From assembly GCA_902801325.1 (NCBI GenBank), contig CADCHQ010000006.1, forward strand, positions 62,001-126,000: DNA of 64,000 bases, in the 5' to 3' direction. Origin of the DNA: an uncultured Bacteroidales bacterium (lineage in GTDB: Bacteria > Bacteroidota > Bacteroidia > Bacteroidales > Bacteroidaceae). The notes beneath the pieces are model-generated. The model searched no databases. It saw only the letters and a list, made by a program, of their open reading frames with translations, and was not told the origin of the DNA. Positions 1 to 8,027 of the stretch are shown here, piece by piece (within the stretch, counting starts at the first letter, position 1; each line of letters opens with the position of its first letter). The position numbers and the translations under genes were made by a program.

Positions 1-128
1 GCGTGATAAAGAAACAAAGCGAGATGCTCAGCGGAACATGCAAAGAGGTTTATGACCTGATGAGCAGAAGCATACAAGAGAGGCCCCTCTCTGGCTCCCC
101 CGAGGGGGAGAAAGAAATTGCTAAATAA
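1..128 (+). CDS. DUF2520/Rossmann-like protein, C-terminal end (partial)
   Basis: The window opens inside a gene read in the frame starting at base 3, giving about 41 residues before the TAA at 126-128. The visible stretch KEVYDLMSRSIQER resembles, from memory, the end of the Bacteroidales Rossmann-like/DUF2520 proteins, whose gene commonly precedes the KdsC-like phosphatase and Maf, the two genes that follow here. Function of the family is not established. The last 15 codons are encoded by a GC-rich palindromic repeat (core 95-110), so the normal C-terminus seems to have been extended by repeat DNA. The family call rests on a short tail plus gene order, so it is tentative. Confidence 0.5.
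   Translation, partial: VIKKQSEMLSGTCKEVYDLMSRSIQERPLSGSPEGEKEIAK
84..118. repeat. GC-rich palindromic interspersed repeat, copy 1
   Basis: The core at 95-110 is the palindrome CTCCCCCGAGGGGGAG. The identical core recurs at 39262-39277 and a one-base-shorter version at 29177-29191, each preceded by a C-rich stretch. This copy lies inside the coding end of the DUF2520 gene. Confidence 0.75.
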
Positions 129-370
129 TTAAATCGTACATAAATCGTAAATTGTAAAAATGAAAAAGGAGTTAAAAAGGAGTTAAAAGGGAGTTCTTGA
201 ATGAATCAAGCGAGCAAGCTCGAGCGAAAGGGACAAATGTACTTGACTACTTGCTATATGCTCAATCTCTATCGTCCTCGAACAAAGTGAGAATAACTCC
301 CTGAGCGAAGCGAGATAACTCCCCTATAACTCCCAAGGCTGAAAGCCGATAACTCCTAAAAAAAGATAGC
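129..370. repeat. Composite repeat-filled intergenic region
   Basis: These 242 bases hold no convincing gene. Short tandem runs of the type AAGGAGTTAAA sit at 164-195 and the inverse type AACTCC recurs between 294 and 357, bracketing a core with repeated GAGCGA/GCGAGC words (about 208-230 and 303-315). The arrangement (tandem run, GAGCGA-type core, tandem run) resembles those at 6406-6524 and 33566-33708. No TAnnTTTG promoter element is evident. Confidence 0.55.
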
Positions 371-889
371 ATGATCAACTATGAACTGAAAAAGATACGG
401 GCCATCATCATGGATGTGGATGGGGTGCTGAGTCAGGAAACCATCCCGATGAACAACGACGGCGTGCCGTGCAGAACGGTGAACATCAAGGACGGATATG
501 CCCTGCAGCTGGCGGTGAAGATGGGACTGACCGTTGCCGTCATCACGGGGGCAAGAGTGGAATCCGTAAGGGTGCGCTACGAAGGACTGGGAGTGAAGGA
601 AGTCCGCATTGGCGCCGAAGTGAAGATGGTGGTTTATGAAGAGCTGCTGAAGAAGTACGGCCTGAGCGACGAAGAAGTGCTGTACATGGGCGACGACATT
701 CCCGACTACGAGGTGATGAGTCGTTGCGGTCTCCCCTGTTGCCCTGCCGACGCGGCTCACGAAATCAAAGAGATCAGTCGGTACATCAGTCCTTGCAAAG
801 GTGGCGAAGGCTGCGTTCGCGATGTGGTTGAACAGGTGATGCGTGCTCAAGGCACCTGGATGGCCGACAAGAGGGCGTTTGGATGGTAG
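371..889 (+). CDS. kdsC: KdsC-like HAD phosphatase (KDO-8-phosphate phosphatase family)
   Basis: A 172-residue protein of the C0 HAD type. Motif I is seen as MDVDGVLS (nucleophile Asp and general-acid Asp), motif II/III as [11 protein letters not shown], and motif IV as [11 protein letters not shown]. The length and absence of a cap domain fit tetrameric KdsC, which hydrolyses 3-deoxy-D-manno-octulosonate 8-phosphate in lipopolysaccharide inner-core synthesis in the cytoplasm. Close relatives act on other sugar phosphates, and no kdsA/kdsB is nearby, so the substrate is inferred. The gene sits between a DUF2520 end and maf. Its stop codon is the first base pairs of a palindromic repeat (888-1017). 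Confidence 0.85.
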   Translation: MINYELKKIRAIIMDVDGVLSQETIPMNNDGVPCRTVNIKDGYALQLAVKMGLTVAVITGARVESVRVRYEGLGVKEVRIGAEVKMVVYEELLKKYGLSDEEVLYMGDDIPDYEVMSRCGLPCCPADAAHEIKEISRYISPCKGGEGCVRDVVEQVMRAQGTWMADKRAFGW

Positions 890-1017
890 GGGACCCACCC
901 CCGTCCCCTCCCTTAAAGTGAGGGGTGATTTTCGTCCTCGCCCTTTTTTGTCCTCGCCCTTTTTTTCCTCGCCCTTTTTTTCCTCGCCCTTTAAGGGAGA
1001 GTTAGAGAGGGTCCCCT
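888..1017. repeat. 130-bp palindromic element with internal 15-16-bp direct repeats
   Basis: The outer arms AGGGGACC (888-895) and GGTCCCCT (1010-1017) are perfect inverted repeats. A second nested pair is TCCCTTAAAG near 909-918 and CTTTAAGGGA near 989-998. Between them TCCTCGCCC followed by a T-run is repeated four times (starts 935, 951, 966, 981). The element fills the gap between the phosphatase and maf. Confidence 0.8.
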
Positions 1018-1026
1018 CAATATTCA

Positions 1027-1629
1027 ATGTTCAATACTCAATATTCAATGTTCAACACTCAATATAAAATCATTCTCGCCAGCGCAAGTCCTCGCAGAAA
1101 GGAATTGCTGAAGGGACTGGGACTGGACTTCGAAGTGAGGTTGGTGCCAGGCATCGACGAGTCGTATCCCGAAGGACTTAGCGGAGAAGAGATTGCCAAG
1201 TGCATCTCACGAAAGAAAGCTGATGCCTACAAGGCCACGATTGCCGATGACGAACTGATCATCACCGCCGACACGATAGTATGGCTCAACGGACAAGTGC
1301 TGGGAAAACCTCATGACGAAGAGGAAGCAAAGCACATGCTGCAAGCCTTGCGCGGACGGACGCATCAGGTCATTACGGGAGTCACCCTGCTGACAACGGA
1401 GAGGCAGCATACGTTTTCCGTCACAAGCGATGTCACTTTCAGCAACCTCACGGACGAGGAGATCATATATTACATCCAGAACTATCATCCCATGGACAAA
1501 GCGGGAGCCTACGGCATTCAGGAATGGATAGGTTTCGTGGGTGTGGAACGCATAGAAGGCTCGTACTTCAACGTGATGGGACTGCCAGTACAACGACTTT
1601 ATAAAGAACTCAAACAATTCATATCATGA
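1027..1629 (+). CDS. maf: Maf family nucleotide pyrophosphatase
   Basis: A 200-residue protein with the Maf signature SASPRRKELL near the N-terminus, the acidic metal/catalytic region TADTIVW, and the later motifs GKPHDEEEA and DKAGAYGIQ. Maf/YhdE proteins hydrolyse non-canonical or modified NTPs to NMP and pyrophosphate. Two in-frame ATGs are possible, 1027 and 1048. The first 13 codons (MFNTQY repeated) are written in a TTCAAT/ACTCAA intergenic tandem repeat, so the later start (193 residues) is as plausible as the first. The stop overlaps the next gene's ATG as ATGA, suggesting translational coupling to the lipoprotein gene. Confidence 0.93.
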   Translation: MFNTQYSMFNTQYKIILASASPRRKELLKGLGLDFEVRLVPGIDESYPEGLSGEEIAKCISRKKADAYKATIADDELIITADTIVWLNGQVLGKPHDEEEAKHMLQALRGRTHQVITGVTLLTTERQHTFSVTSDVTFSNLTDEEIIYYIQNYHPMDKAGAYGIQEWIGFVGVERIEGSYFNVMGLPVQRLYKELKQFIS

Positions 1630-2123
1630 AAAAGTTATTTTTCTTCCTGCTGGTTTCAGTAGCTATCTTCGGTCTTACCGCATGCAACGACGACGATGAG
1701 GGTGCAATGCCTCCCATCTATCAGGGATTTCGCGTAGAGCCCTCCAATGTGCTGCATCCGGGTGACAAAGTGACCATTACAGCCGTGCAGCAACAAAAGG
1801 GCCGCTATATCTACGGAGCCAAGTATTCGTGGTCGATCAAGCGAAACGGAGCTGCAGAAGACGAAGGCCCCATACTCGTTTACGGGGTCAACGAAGGCGG
1901 AGAGAGCAACTACAAAGATCCGCAATGGGTGACAACGATTCCCAGCGATGCTGTTCCCGGCATCTACACTTGCCGTTTCGAGGCCAGTTGGCAAAATGCT
2001 GCCGACGGGGAAACACGGACCTGGCAAAGCGTGGGCGGTGAAGGTCTGAGGGGCACCATCACCTCGGTAAGTTCTACCCTTTTCAGCCGCGCCAACGGCA
2101 GTTTCACTTTAAGCATCCAGTAG
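1626..2123 (+). CDS. Small lipoprotein of unknown function
   Basis: A 165-residue protein with a signal peptide and lipobox (FGLTAC, Cys near residue 20) followed by an Asp-rich stretch (NDDDEG). In Bacteroidetes acidic residues after the Cys often accompany surface export of lipoproteins. The mature part is predicted mostly beta (PSNVLHPGDKVTITA, then a Trp-containing beta-rich end), suggesting an Ig-like or PKD-like sandwich, but I do not recognise a named family. It overlaps maf by four bases and lies 37 bases before a TonB-dependent receptor, so it may be part of that transporter's surface machinery. Confidence 0.7.
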   Translation: MKKLFFFLLVSVAIFGLTACNDDDEGAMPPIYQGFRVEPSNVLHPGDKVTITAVQQQKGRYIYGAKYSWSIKRNGAAEDEGPILVYGVNEGGESNYKDPQWVTTIPSDAVPGIYTCRFEASWQNAADGETRTWQSVGGEGLRGTITSVSSTLFSRANGSFTLSIQ

Positions 2124-2160
2124 AGCAATAAATTCCCTTCGTGCGCGTTATATATAAAGT

Positions 2161-4569
2161 ATGACGCAGAGATGCTTTGCCATATTCCTAGTTCTGACTA
2201 TGCTCCTCACGGGGCATAGCAGTGCTGTTTTTGCTCAGGAGACACCCGTCGACACCACGAAAGTGCGCCTGCGCGGAAGCATCGTCGACGAGAACCAAGA
2301 ACCCATCCCGATGGTGATGGTTCGCATCGAAGGACAGGGAATTGCCACCACTGCCAACTTAGACGGAAAGTATAACATCTCGTTCCGAAAGGCTGACAGC
2401 GTGGTAGTTGTGTTCCAGATGATGGGATTCCAAAAGCGGCAGCGCGTGCTCAAGAAGCCGGTAGGCGAACTGGTGCTGAATGTGGTGATGAAGTCCAACG
2501 ACCACCAGCTCGACGACGTGGAAGTGCTGGAACAGCGAAGGCAGATGAACCAGAACCAGACGCTGAACACCGAGGAACTCAAGCGACTGCCTTCCACCAC
2601 TGGAAATGCCGTAGAGGAACTGGTTGCCACGCAAGCCGGCGTATCGTCTCACAACGAACTCTCCAGCCAGTACAACGTTCGAGGCGGTTCGTTCGACGAG
2701 AATTTCGTGTACATCAATGGTGTCGAAATCTATCGTCCACTACTCATCAGCAGTGGACAACAGGAGGGTCTGTCCGTCATCAACAGCGATATGGTGGAGA
2801 AGGTCGACTTCTCGGCAGGAGGTTTCGAAGCCAAGTACGGCGACAAGATGTCGAGTGTGCTGGACATCACCTACCACCGTCCGCGTGGTTGGGAAGGTTC
2901 TCTGCAGGGAAGTCTGCTCGGTGCCAATGCCTACGCAGGTTACGGAACCAGGAAGGTTTCCTTCTCCAACGGCCTGCGCTACAAGACCAACCAGTACATG
3001 CTGGGTTCATTGGAAACGAAGGGTGAATATCGTCCCCGCTTCCTCGACTATCAGGCCTATTTCTCTTGGTCGCCTTCCCGCAACTGGACATTCGACGTCA
3101 TTGGATACATCTCCAAGAACAACTACAACTTTGTGCCGAAGGACCGCGAGACGCGATTCGGAACGATGGAGGACGTAAAGTCGTTCCGCGTCTATTTCGA
3201 CGGTAAGGAGGAAGACCTCTTCCGCACGATATTCGGTACGGCGAAACTCACGCGCCGCCTCAACGATCGGTCAAACCTCTCCCTGGCCTTCTCAGCATTC
3301 TCGACCAAGGAACGCGAGACCTACGACATACAAGGCCAATACTGGCTCAACGAGACCAACGGCGACGACCAACTGGCTGTGGGAACCTATATGGAACACG
3401 CCCGCAACTTGCTCACCAGCAGTACGAAGAGCCTGAAACTCGCCTACGACCTGCGTCGCAGATACCACACCCTGCTTGCCGGCATAGCCTGGAAGCACGA
3501 GAGCATCAAGGAGAACTCGCGCGAATGGGAAAGTCGTGACTCCAGCGGATACAGCATCCCACACACGGGTCGCGACCTCATGCTCATCTACAACCTGAAG
3601 AGCGTGAACGACATCACCAGCAACCACATGGAGATGTTCGTCCAAGACACCTGGCGCAAGGAGTCGCAGGTGGGCATCCTCAGCGTCAACTACGGCGCAC
3701 GCCTCTCCTACTGGACTTGGAATGGCGAATGGCTCTTCTCGCCTCGTGTCTCCATGGGATTCGTTCCTAAGAAGAACGACGACCTCACCTTCCGTCTGGC
3801 CACAGGTCTCTACTATCAGCGACCTTTCTACAAGGAATTGCGCGACACGGTTACCACCGAAGGAAACACCATCGTCCGCCTGAACAAGGACATCAAGTCG
3901 CAGCGCTCCTTCCAAGTGCTTGCCGCTATGGAATATCGGTTCCGAATGGCCGAACGACCCTTCCGCTTTACCACCGAAGTCTATTACAAGGCACAAAGTC
4001 GCATCAACCCCTATAACGTTGATAATGTGAAGATTGTCTATTACGGACAGAACATCGCAAAGGGCTATGTGGCTGGTATCGACATGAAGGTCTATGGAGA
4101 GTTTGTGAAGGGCACCGACAGCTGGATAAGCTTTGGCATCATGAAGGCGCAGATGACACTGAACGGGAAAAAGATTCCTCAACCCACCGACCAGCGATGG
4201 AACCTAAACTTCTTCTTCTCCGACTACTTCCCCAACACCACACGTTGGAAGATGAACCTTCGTGCCTCCTTTGCCGACGGACTGCCTTTCGGTCCGCCAC
4301 ATACAGGACTCGAACGACAGGCCTTCCGTGCTCCTGCCTACAAGCGTGTGGACATCGGCATGAACTTCCGCGCCCTGAACAACGAAGACCGCCACCTGCG
4401 TCACAATGCGGTGAAGAACATCTGGCTGGGACTCGACTGCTTCAACATCTTCGGTTTCTCCAACGTCTCGGGTTACTACTGGGTAACGAATGTCTCGGGC
4501 GCGCAGTTTGCTGTTCCCAACTACCTCACGGGGCGCATGATCAACGGCCGCTTCCTAATTGAGTTTTAA
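2161..4569 (+). CDS. TonB-dependent outer-membrane receptor with carboxypeptidase-like N-domain
   Basis: An 802-residue outer-membrane protein. It has a signal peptide ending at about VFAQ, a CarboxypepD_reg-like domain (about residues 36-110; LRGSIVDENQEPIPMVMV), a plug domain (NVRGGSFDENFVYINGVEIY, about 165-250) and a beta-barrel ending in an aromatic C-terminus (FLIEF). It is shorter than SusC (about 1,000 residues) and has no SusD partner, so it is more like a siderophore, cofactor or metal importer; the ligand cannot be read from sequence. It is probably co-transcribed with maf and the small lipoprotein, and ends at a hairpin terminator. Confidence 0.9.
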   Translation: MTQRCFAIFLVLTMLLTGHSSAVFAQETPVDTTKVRLRGSIVDENQEPIPMVMVRIEGQGIATTANLDGKYNISFRKADSVVVVFQMMGFQKRQRVLKKPVGELVLNVVMKSNDHQLDDVEVLEQRRQMNQNQTLNTEELKRLPSTTGNAVEELVATQAGVSSHNELSSQYNVRGGSFDENFVYINGVEIYRPLLISSGQQEGLSVINSDMVEKVDFSAGGFEAKYGDKMSSVLDITYHRPRGWEGSLQGSLLGANAYAGYGTRKVSFSNGLRYKTNQYMLGSLETKGEYRPRFLDYQAYFSWSPSRNWTFDVIGYISKNNYNFVPKDRETRFGTMEDVKSFRVYFDGKEEDLFRTIFGTAKLTRRLNDRSNLSLAFSAFSTKERETYDIQGQYWLNETNGDDQLAVGTYMEHARNLLTSSTKSLKLAYDLRRRYHTLLAGIAWKHESIKENSREWESRDSSGYSIPHTGRDLMLIYNLKSVNDITSNHMEMFVQDTWRKESQVGILSVNYGARLSYWTWNGEWLFSPRVSMGFVPKKNDDLTFRLATGLYYQRPFYKELRDTVTTEGNTIVRLNKDIKSQRSFQVLAAMEYRFRMAERPFRFTTEVYYKAQSRINPYNVDNVKIVYYGQNIAKGYVAGIDMKVYGEFVKGTDSWISFGIMKAQMTLNGKKIPQPTDQRWNLNFFFSDYFPNTTRWKMNLRASFADGLPFGPPHTGLERQAFRAPAYKRVDIGMNFRALNNEDRHLRHNAVKNIWLGLDCFNIFGFSNVSGYYWVTNVSGAQFAVPNYLTGRMINGRFLIEF

Positions 4570-4582
4570 GGACATACAACAA

Positions 4583-4616
4583 AAAAGGGAACCACTTCGG
4601 TTCCCCTTTTCTTTTT
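4583..4616. terminator. Intrinsic terminator after the TonB receptor
   Basis: GGGAACC and GGTTCCC form a stem with a short CTTC-containing loop. It is flanked by an A-run on the left and a T-run on the right, so it could serve both the receptor and the convergent M48 gene. Confidence 0.8.
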
Positions 4617-4703
4617 GAGAAGTAAATCGGAAGATAAGCGTTATTTCCTCAAGCCATCCGGCTTATCTCCTTATCTACTTAACTCCTTAACTCCCTAAAA
4701 AAC

Positions 4704-5606
4704 TTACTTCTTCTTCGTCGTTGTAGTCTTCTTCGCAGTCGTAGTTTTCTTCGTCGTCGTACTCTTCTGAGCAGGCGCAGATACAGGAGGATTGTAGTAC
4801 TTCAGAGCCTCAGGCATACGCTTCTGCAGGGCTGCCATACGTTTTGCATCAGAAGGATGATCGCTGAACAATTCGCTCTTGCTATTACCACCCTGCTGCG
4901 ACATACGCTCCCAGAAAGGAATGGCCAGACGTGGGTCGTAACCTGCCATTGCAGCAAAGATGAGACCAAGGTGGTCGGCTTCAGTCTCGTTATCACGCGA
5001 GTACTTGAGGTTGGCAAACTTGAAGCCCATCTGTCCTACCAAGTTGGCGAGAGCTGCGGTTGTGGTACCCATGCCCTTAGCCTGACCTACCTGCGAGAGC
5101 ACGTTACCACCGATTTGTGCGGCATATTGCTGGCGCATCTGCTTCGAAAGCTGTTCGGCAGAATGTTTGGCAACGGCGTGAGCAATCTCATGGCCGAGTA
5201 CGATGGCAAGACTGGTTTCGTCCTGAGTGACGGGAAGCATACCTTCGTAAACAACAATCTTACCGCCAGGCATACAGAAGGCGTTGACCTGATTATTGGC
5301 AACGAGGTTGAACTCCCATTTGTAGTTCTGCAACTCGCTGGCGTAGCCGTTGTCTCTGAGGTACGTCTCCACAGCAGTAGCAAGGCGCTGACCCACACGC
5401 TTCACCATAGCGGTGTTGGTGGCATTGGTTGACAACTGAGCACCCTTCATGTAATCCTGATACTGCTGGGTACTGAGACTAAGAACCTGTGCATCATCGA
5501 CGAGAAGATGCGTCTTACGCCCTGTAATGGGCACAGTGTTGGTGGTACCGCATGCAACAGTAAGCATGGCAAGTGCCACAAGAAGTAATGATCTAAAGTT
5601 CTTCAT
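4704..5606 (-). CDS. M48 family zinc metalloprotease, lipoprotein (BepA/LoiP-like)
   Basis: A 300-residue peptidase with a lipobox (MLTVAC), placing it in the periplasm or on a membrane. The zinc site is HEIAH (H139, E140, H143) with the third ligand in NETEADHLG. M48 lipoproteins of this size take part in outer-membrane protein quality control. The C-terminal 25 residues are a low-complexity run of Thr and Lys (TTTKK repeated), unlike the core family. The gene is monocistronic, convergent with the TonB receptor, and has a canonical promoter at 5662-5693. Confidence 0.92.
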   Translation of the reverse strand: MKNFRSLLLVALAMLTVACGTTNTVPITGRKTHLLVDDAQVLSLSTQQYQDYMKGAQLSTNATNTAMVKRVGQRLATAVETYLRDNGYASELQNYKWEFNLVANNQVNAFCMPGGKIVVYEGMLPVTQDETSLAIVLGHEIAHAVAKHSAEQLSKQMRQQYAAQIGGNVLSQVGQAKGMGTTTAALANLVGQMGFKFANLKYSRDNETEADHLGLIFAAMAGYDPRLAIPFWERMSQQGGNSKSELFSDHPSDAKRMAALQKRMPEALKYYNPPVSAPAQKSTTTKKTTTAKKTTTTKKK

Positions 5607-5661
5607 TTTGATAAAATTATTTATTAACTATTAATTATCCGGTCTTATCACATACATCCGA

Positions 5662-5693
5662 CAAAATTAGGTAATTTTCATGGTAATAACAAA
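5662..5693 (-). promoter_or_regulatory. Promoter for the M48 gene
   Basis: Read on the minus strand, TTTG (5693-5690), a 20-base spacer and TAATTTTG (5669-5662) match the Bacteroidetes -33/-7 consensus. The 343-base gap 5607-5949 holds this and the divergent promoter at 5870-5901. A 76-codon open frame between them overlaps the second promoter and is not credible. Confidence 0.75.
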
Positions 5694-5869
5694 ATCAAAA
5701 AGGGATTTTATGCACAAGAAATATGATTTTTCGTTATTCTGCAAAGAAACACGTGAATTTGATGCGATGACAACATTGCTAACAGACCTATCGAACTACC
5801 TGTCTCAGGTTTGTCATTTAAAGAACTCGTTCTTATATGACCATCCTTGCGACAAAATCCTTGATTTTG

Positions 5870-5901
5870 TTTGCAAATTATCTCGCTTATTCGTATCTTT
5901 G
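5870..5901 (+). promoter_or_regulatory. Promoter for methylmalonyl-CoA epimerase
   Basis: TTTG (5870-5873), a 20-base spacer and TATCTTTG (5894-5901), about 48 bases before the ATG at 5950. It is a perfect match to the TTTG-N20-TAnnTTTG pattern seen throughout the window. Confidence 0.8.
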
Positions 5902-5949
5902 CACCACTAAATCACTAAATTTACAAATCTTTAAATCACTAAACACATT

Positions 5950-6354
5950 ATGAAGATTTCAAGAATCGAACATCTGGGCATTGCCGTACAGAGCATCGAC
6001 GCTGTACTGCCCTATTTCCAGGACGTTTTGGGTCTGGAAGTGTACAAGACCGAGGTCGTTGAAGACCAGAAGGTAAAGACCGCTTTCCTGAAGGTTGGCG
6101 AAGTGAAGTTGGAGCTGTTGGAGCCCACTTGCCCCGAGAGCACCGTACAGAAGTTCCTGGACAACGGTGGTCGTGGCGTTCACCACGTAGCATTCAAGGT
6201 TGAGGATGGTGTGAGCGAAGCTCTCGCTATGTGCGACGAGAAGGGCATCCGCCTCATCGACAAGGCTCCCCGTAAGGGCGCTGATGGTCTGCACATCGCT
6301 TTCCTGCACCCGAAATCGACTTGCGGTATTTTAACAGAGTTGTGCGAGGAATAA
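5950..6354 (+). CDS. mce: Methylmalonyl-CoA epimerase
   Basis: A 134-residue VOC-fold protein beginning IEHLGIAVQSID, with the metal-ligand positions of the family visible as the first His (IEHLGIAV), the second in GVHHVAFKV and the closing Glu in ELLEP/LTELCEE. It interconverts (R)- and (S)-methylmalonyl-CoA in the succinate-propionate pathway used by Bacteroidales for fermentation. In many relatives the methylmalonyl-CoA decarboxylase genes follow directly; here the gene stands alone between its own promoter and a strong terminator. Confidence 0.95.
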   Translation: MKISRIEHLGIAVQSIDAVLPYFQDVLGLEVYKTEVVEDQKVKTAFLKVGEVKLELLEPTCPESTVQKFLDNGGRGVHHVAFKVEDGVSEALAMCDEKGIRLIDKAPRKGADGLHIAFLHPKSTCGILTELCEE

Positions 6355-6370
6355 CCTCCACATCTGCAAC

Positions 6371-6403
6371 AAAAAAGGCTTCTCAAATGAGGAGCCTTTT
6401 TTA
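6371..6403. terminator. Intrinsic terminator between mce and panD
   Basis: A perfect stem (AAAAAAGGCTTCTC with GAGGAGCCTTTTTT, one mismatch) and a four-base loop, flanked by A-run and T-run, so it can act for both convergent genes. Confidence 0.88.
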
Positions 6404-6524
6404 TTTGTCCAATCGTCTAATCGTCCAAGGCTGCGGTTGAGCGAGAGGAGAGTCAAACAAGTTTGAACTCTTCCGAGTGTGAGCAGACTCGAGGCAAAGC
6501 CTCAAATTGTCCAATCGTCCAATC
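6404..6524. repeat. Composite interspersed repeat, copy A
   Basis: An 80-bp core at 6427-6505 (starting AAGGCTGC, containing GAGCGAGAG, CAAAC, TCCGAG and CAGACTCGAG) is flanked by runs of CCAATCGT on both sides. A diverged copy of the same core lies at 33604-33683. A small perfect hairpin GAGGC-AAA-GCCTC is at 6491-6503. Confidence 0.75.
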
Positions 6525-6866
6525 CTACACTCGATTGTTTTCAGGAAAAACCACTTTGGGTGTGAAACTTTTCGCCTCTTCAAAGTCCATAAGTGCATAG
6601 GACATGATGATGCAGACATCGCCCACCTGAACCTTGCGGGCAGCAGCACCGTTGAGACAGATGCATCCGCTTCCACGTTCGCCTCGGATAACATAGGTCT
6701 CGAAACGTTCACCATTGTTGTTATCGACAACCTGAACTTTCTCTCCGGCAATGATTCCTGCCGCATCCATAAGGTCCTCGTCGATGGTAACGCTTCCCAT
6801 GTAATTGAGATTCGCCTCTGTTACTTGCACGCAGTGCAACTTCGATTTCAAAACTTCTATCATCAT
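6525..6866 (-). CDS. panD: Aspartate 1-decarboxylase
   Basis: A 113-residue pyruvoyl enzyme that makes beta-alanine from L-aspartate for pantothenate and coenzyme A synthesis. The self-cleavage site is seen as YMGSVTID, between Gly24 and Ser25, at the same position as in E. coli PanD. Other conserved stretches are [12 protein letters not shown] and [15 protein letters not shown]. It lies 54 bases downstream of panC on the same strand and is probably co-transcribed with it. The gap between them carries an AT-rich tandem run (GAAGAGTGAAGAATTAAA type) rather than a promoter. Confidence 0.96.
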   Translation of the reverse strand: MMIEVLKSKLHCVQVTEANLNYMGSVTIDEDLMDAAGIIAGEKVQVVDNNNGERFETYVIRGERGSGCICLNGAAARKVQVGDVCIIMSYALMDFEEAKSFTPKVVFPENNRV

Positions 6867-6920
6867 GGCGTCGTATGACTTGTAAATTAAGAATGAAGAG
6901 TGAAGAATTAAAAATTATCT

Positions 6921-7772
6921 TTAACCTTTATAACGGATGTGGTCGATCAGACGGATGGGCTGTGAGCCACAGAAGACGGTGATGCAACCAACGATGTCGT
7001 CGCTCTCCTTCCAGTCGGTAACATCGGCAAGAGAAAGACCATCGACAATGCTGTAGTACTGCACTTCGAGCTCGGGAACAGCATTGATTTGCTCCACCAC
7101 GCGGTCGTGAACCTCCTGAACTGTCATCGTCTTTGCCCACTCCTTACTTTCCTTCAAAGTCTGATAAATGTGCGCTGCAATCTGTCGCTCTTCAGCAGTA
7201 AGCAGGGTGTTGCGACTGCTCATAGCCAAACCAGTGGCCTCACGAACAACAGGACAGGGAACAATCTGAAGACGGAAACCAAGGTCGTCGACCATACGGC
7301 GAATGACGGCTATCTGCTGGAAATCCTTCTCGCCAAAATAGGCACGATCGGGCTCGACCATCATAAAGAGTTTGCTCACAACCTGGCAGACACCATTGAA
7401 GTGTCCTGGACGGAAGGCTCCTTCCATCACGCTGTCGGTGGGAGGATAGCTGAAATGCCGTGTGTCGGGTTCTGGATAAACCTCCTCAACAGAGGGGGCA
7501 AATACGATATTGGCTCCACACTCCTCAAGCAACTGGCAATCAGCCTCCAGCGTACGAGGATACTTGGCCAAGTCGGTCTGGTCGTTAAACTGAGTGGGAT
7601 TGAGGAAGACACTGACCACAGTGACATCATTCTCCGATACACTACGTCGCACCAGGGAAGCATGTCCCTCGTGCAAAGCTCCCATAGTGGGAACAAGACC
7701 AATCGTCTTACCCTTTTCGCGTGCTTTCCTCAGTTCGGCCTTGAGTTTGGCAATAGTATAAATGCGTTTCAT
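6921..7772 (-). CDS. panC: Pantothenate synthetase
   Basis: A 283-residue ATP-dependent ligase joining pantoate and beta-alanine. Motifs seen are [12 protein letters not shown] (the HIGH-like ATP site), [25 protein letters not shown] and the KMSKS-like SSRN. An earlier in-frame ATG at 7793 is excluded because the -7 promoter box (7776-7783) lies downstream of it; the start at 7772 gives the normal N-terminus [10 protein letters not shown]. The -7 box ends only three bases before this ATG, so the mRNA may be leaderless. panC and panD make two consecutive inputs to pantothenate; coaBC is 26 kb away in this window. Confidence 0.95.
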   Translation of the reverse strand: MKRIYTIAKLKAELRKAREKGKTIGLVPTMGALHEGHASLVRRSVSENDVTVVSVFLNPTQFNDQTDLAKYPRTLEADCQLLEECGANIVFAPSVEEVYPEPDTRHFSYPPTDSVMEGAFRPGHFNGVCQVVSKLFMMVEPDRAYFGEKDFQQIAVIRRMVDDLGFRLQIVPCPVVREATGLAMSSRNTLLTAEERQIAAHIYQTLKESKEWAKTMTVQEVHDRVVEQINAVPELEVQYYSIVDGLSLADVTDWKESDDIVGCITVFCGSQPIRLIDHIRYKG

Positions 7773-7775
7773 CAG

Positions 7776-7783
7776 CAAAGTTA
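7776..7783 (-). promoter_or_regulatory. -7 element of the panC promoter
   Basis: TAACTTTG on the minus strand, with a TTG about 21 bases upstream (7807-7805). It fixes the start codon of panC at 7772 and implies a transcription start at or next to the ATG. Confidence 0.65.
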
Positions 7784-7998
7784 CAAAATACAAGTTATGA
7801 GTCTCAAGTTTTTTCGGCCATTATGCTTGTGATTGCGTCCCATCGGGCCGAGCAACAAGTTACTCTTTTTTGTTTTTCGGAGTGCAAAATAACGCATAAT
7901 AATCGAAATAGCGAAACAAACAAGGCAATAAATCACTAAAAAAGGTAAAATATAGGCATAAAACGATTGAAAAGGGCACAGTTGTCAAAGTTTTTTTG

Positions 7999-8006
7999 TA
8001 ACTTTG
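7999..8006 (+). promoter_or_regulatory. -7 element of the starch synthase promoter
   Basis: TAACTTTG, 21 bases before the ATG at 8028. No TTTG at the usual distance is seen. It argues against the upstream TTG codon at 8004, which lies within the box. The region 7784-7998 between the divergent panC and synthase promoters is AT-rich and holds no gene. Confidence 0.6.
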
Positions 8007-8027
8007 CATGACAAAAACCATAAAGTG

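Noticed and set aside
843..1067. Small frame between the phosphatase and maf
   Set aside because: It is a translation of the palindromic repeat element and overlaps both neighbours.
5680..5910. 76-codon reading frame between the M48 and epimerase genes
   Set aside because: It overlaps both divergent promoters, starts inside one of them, and the product resembles no family.
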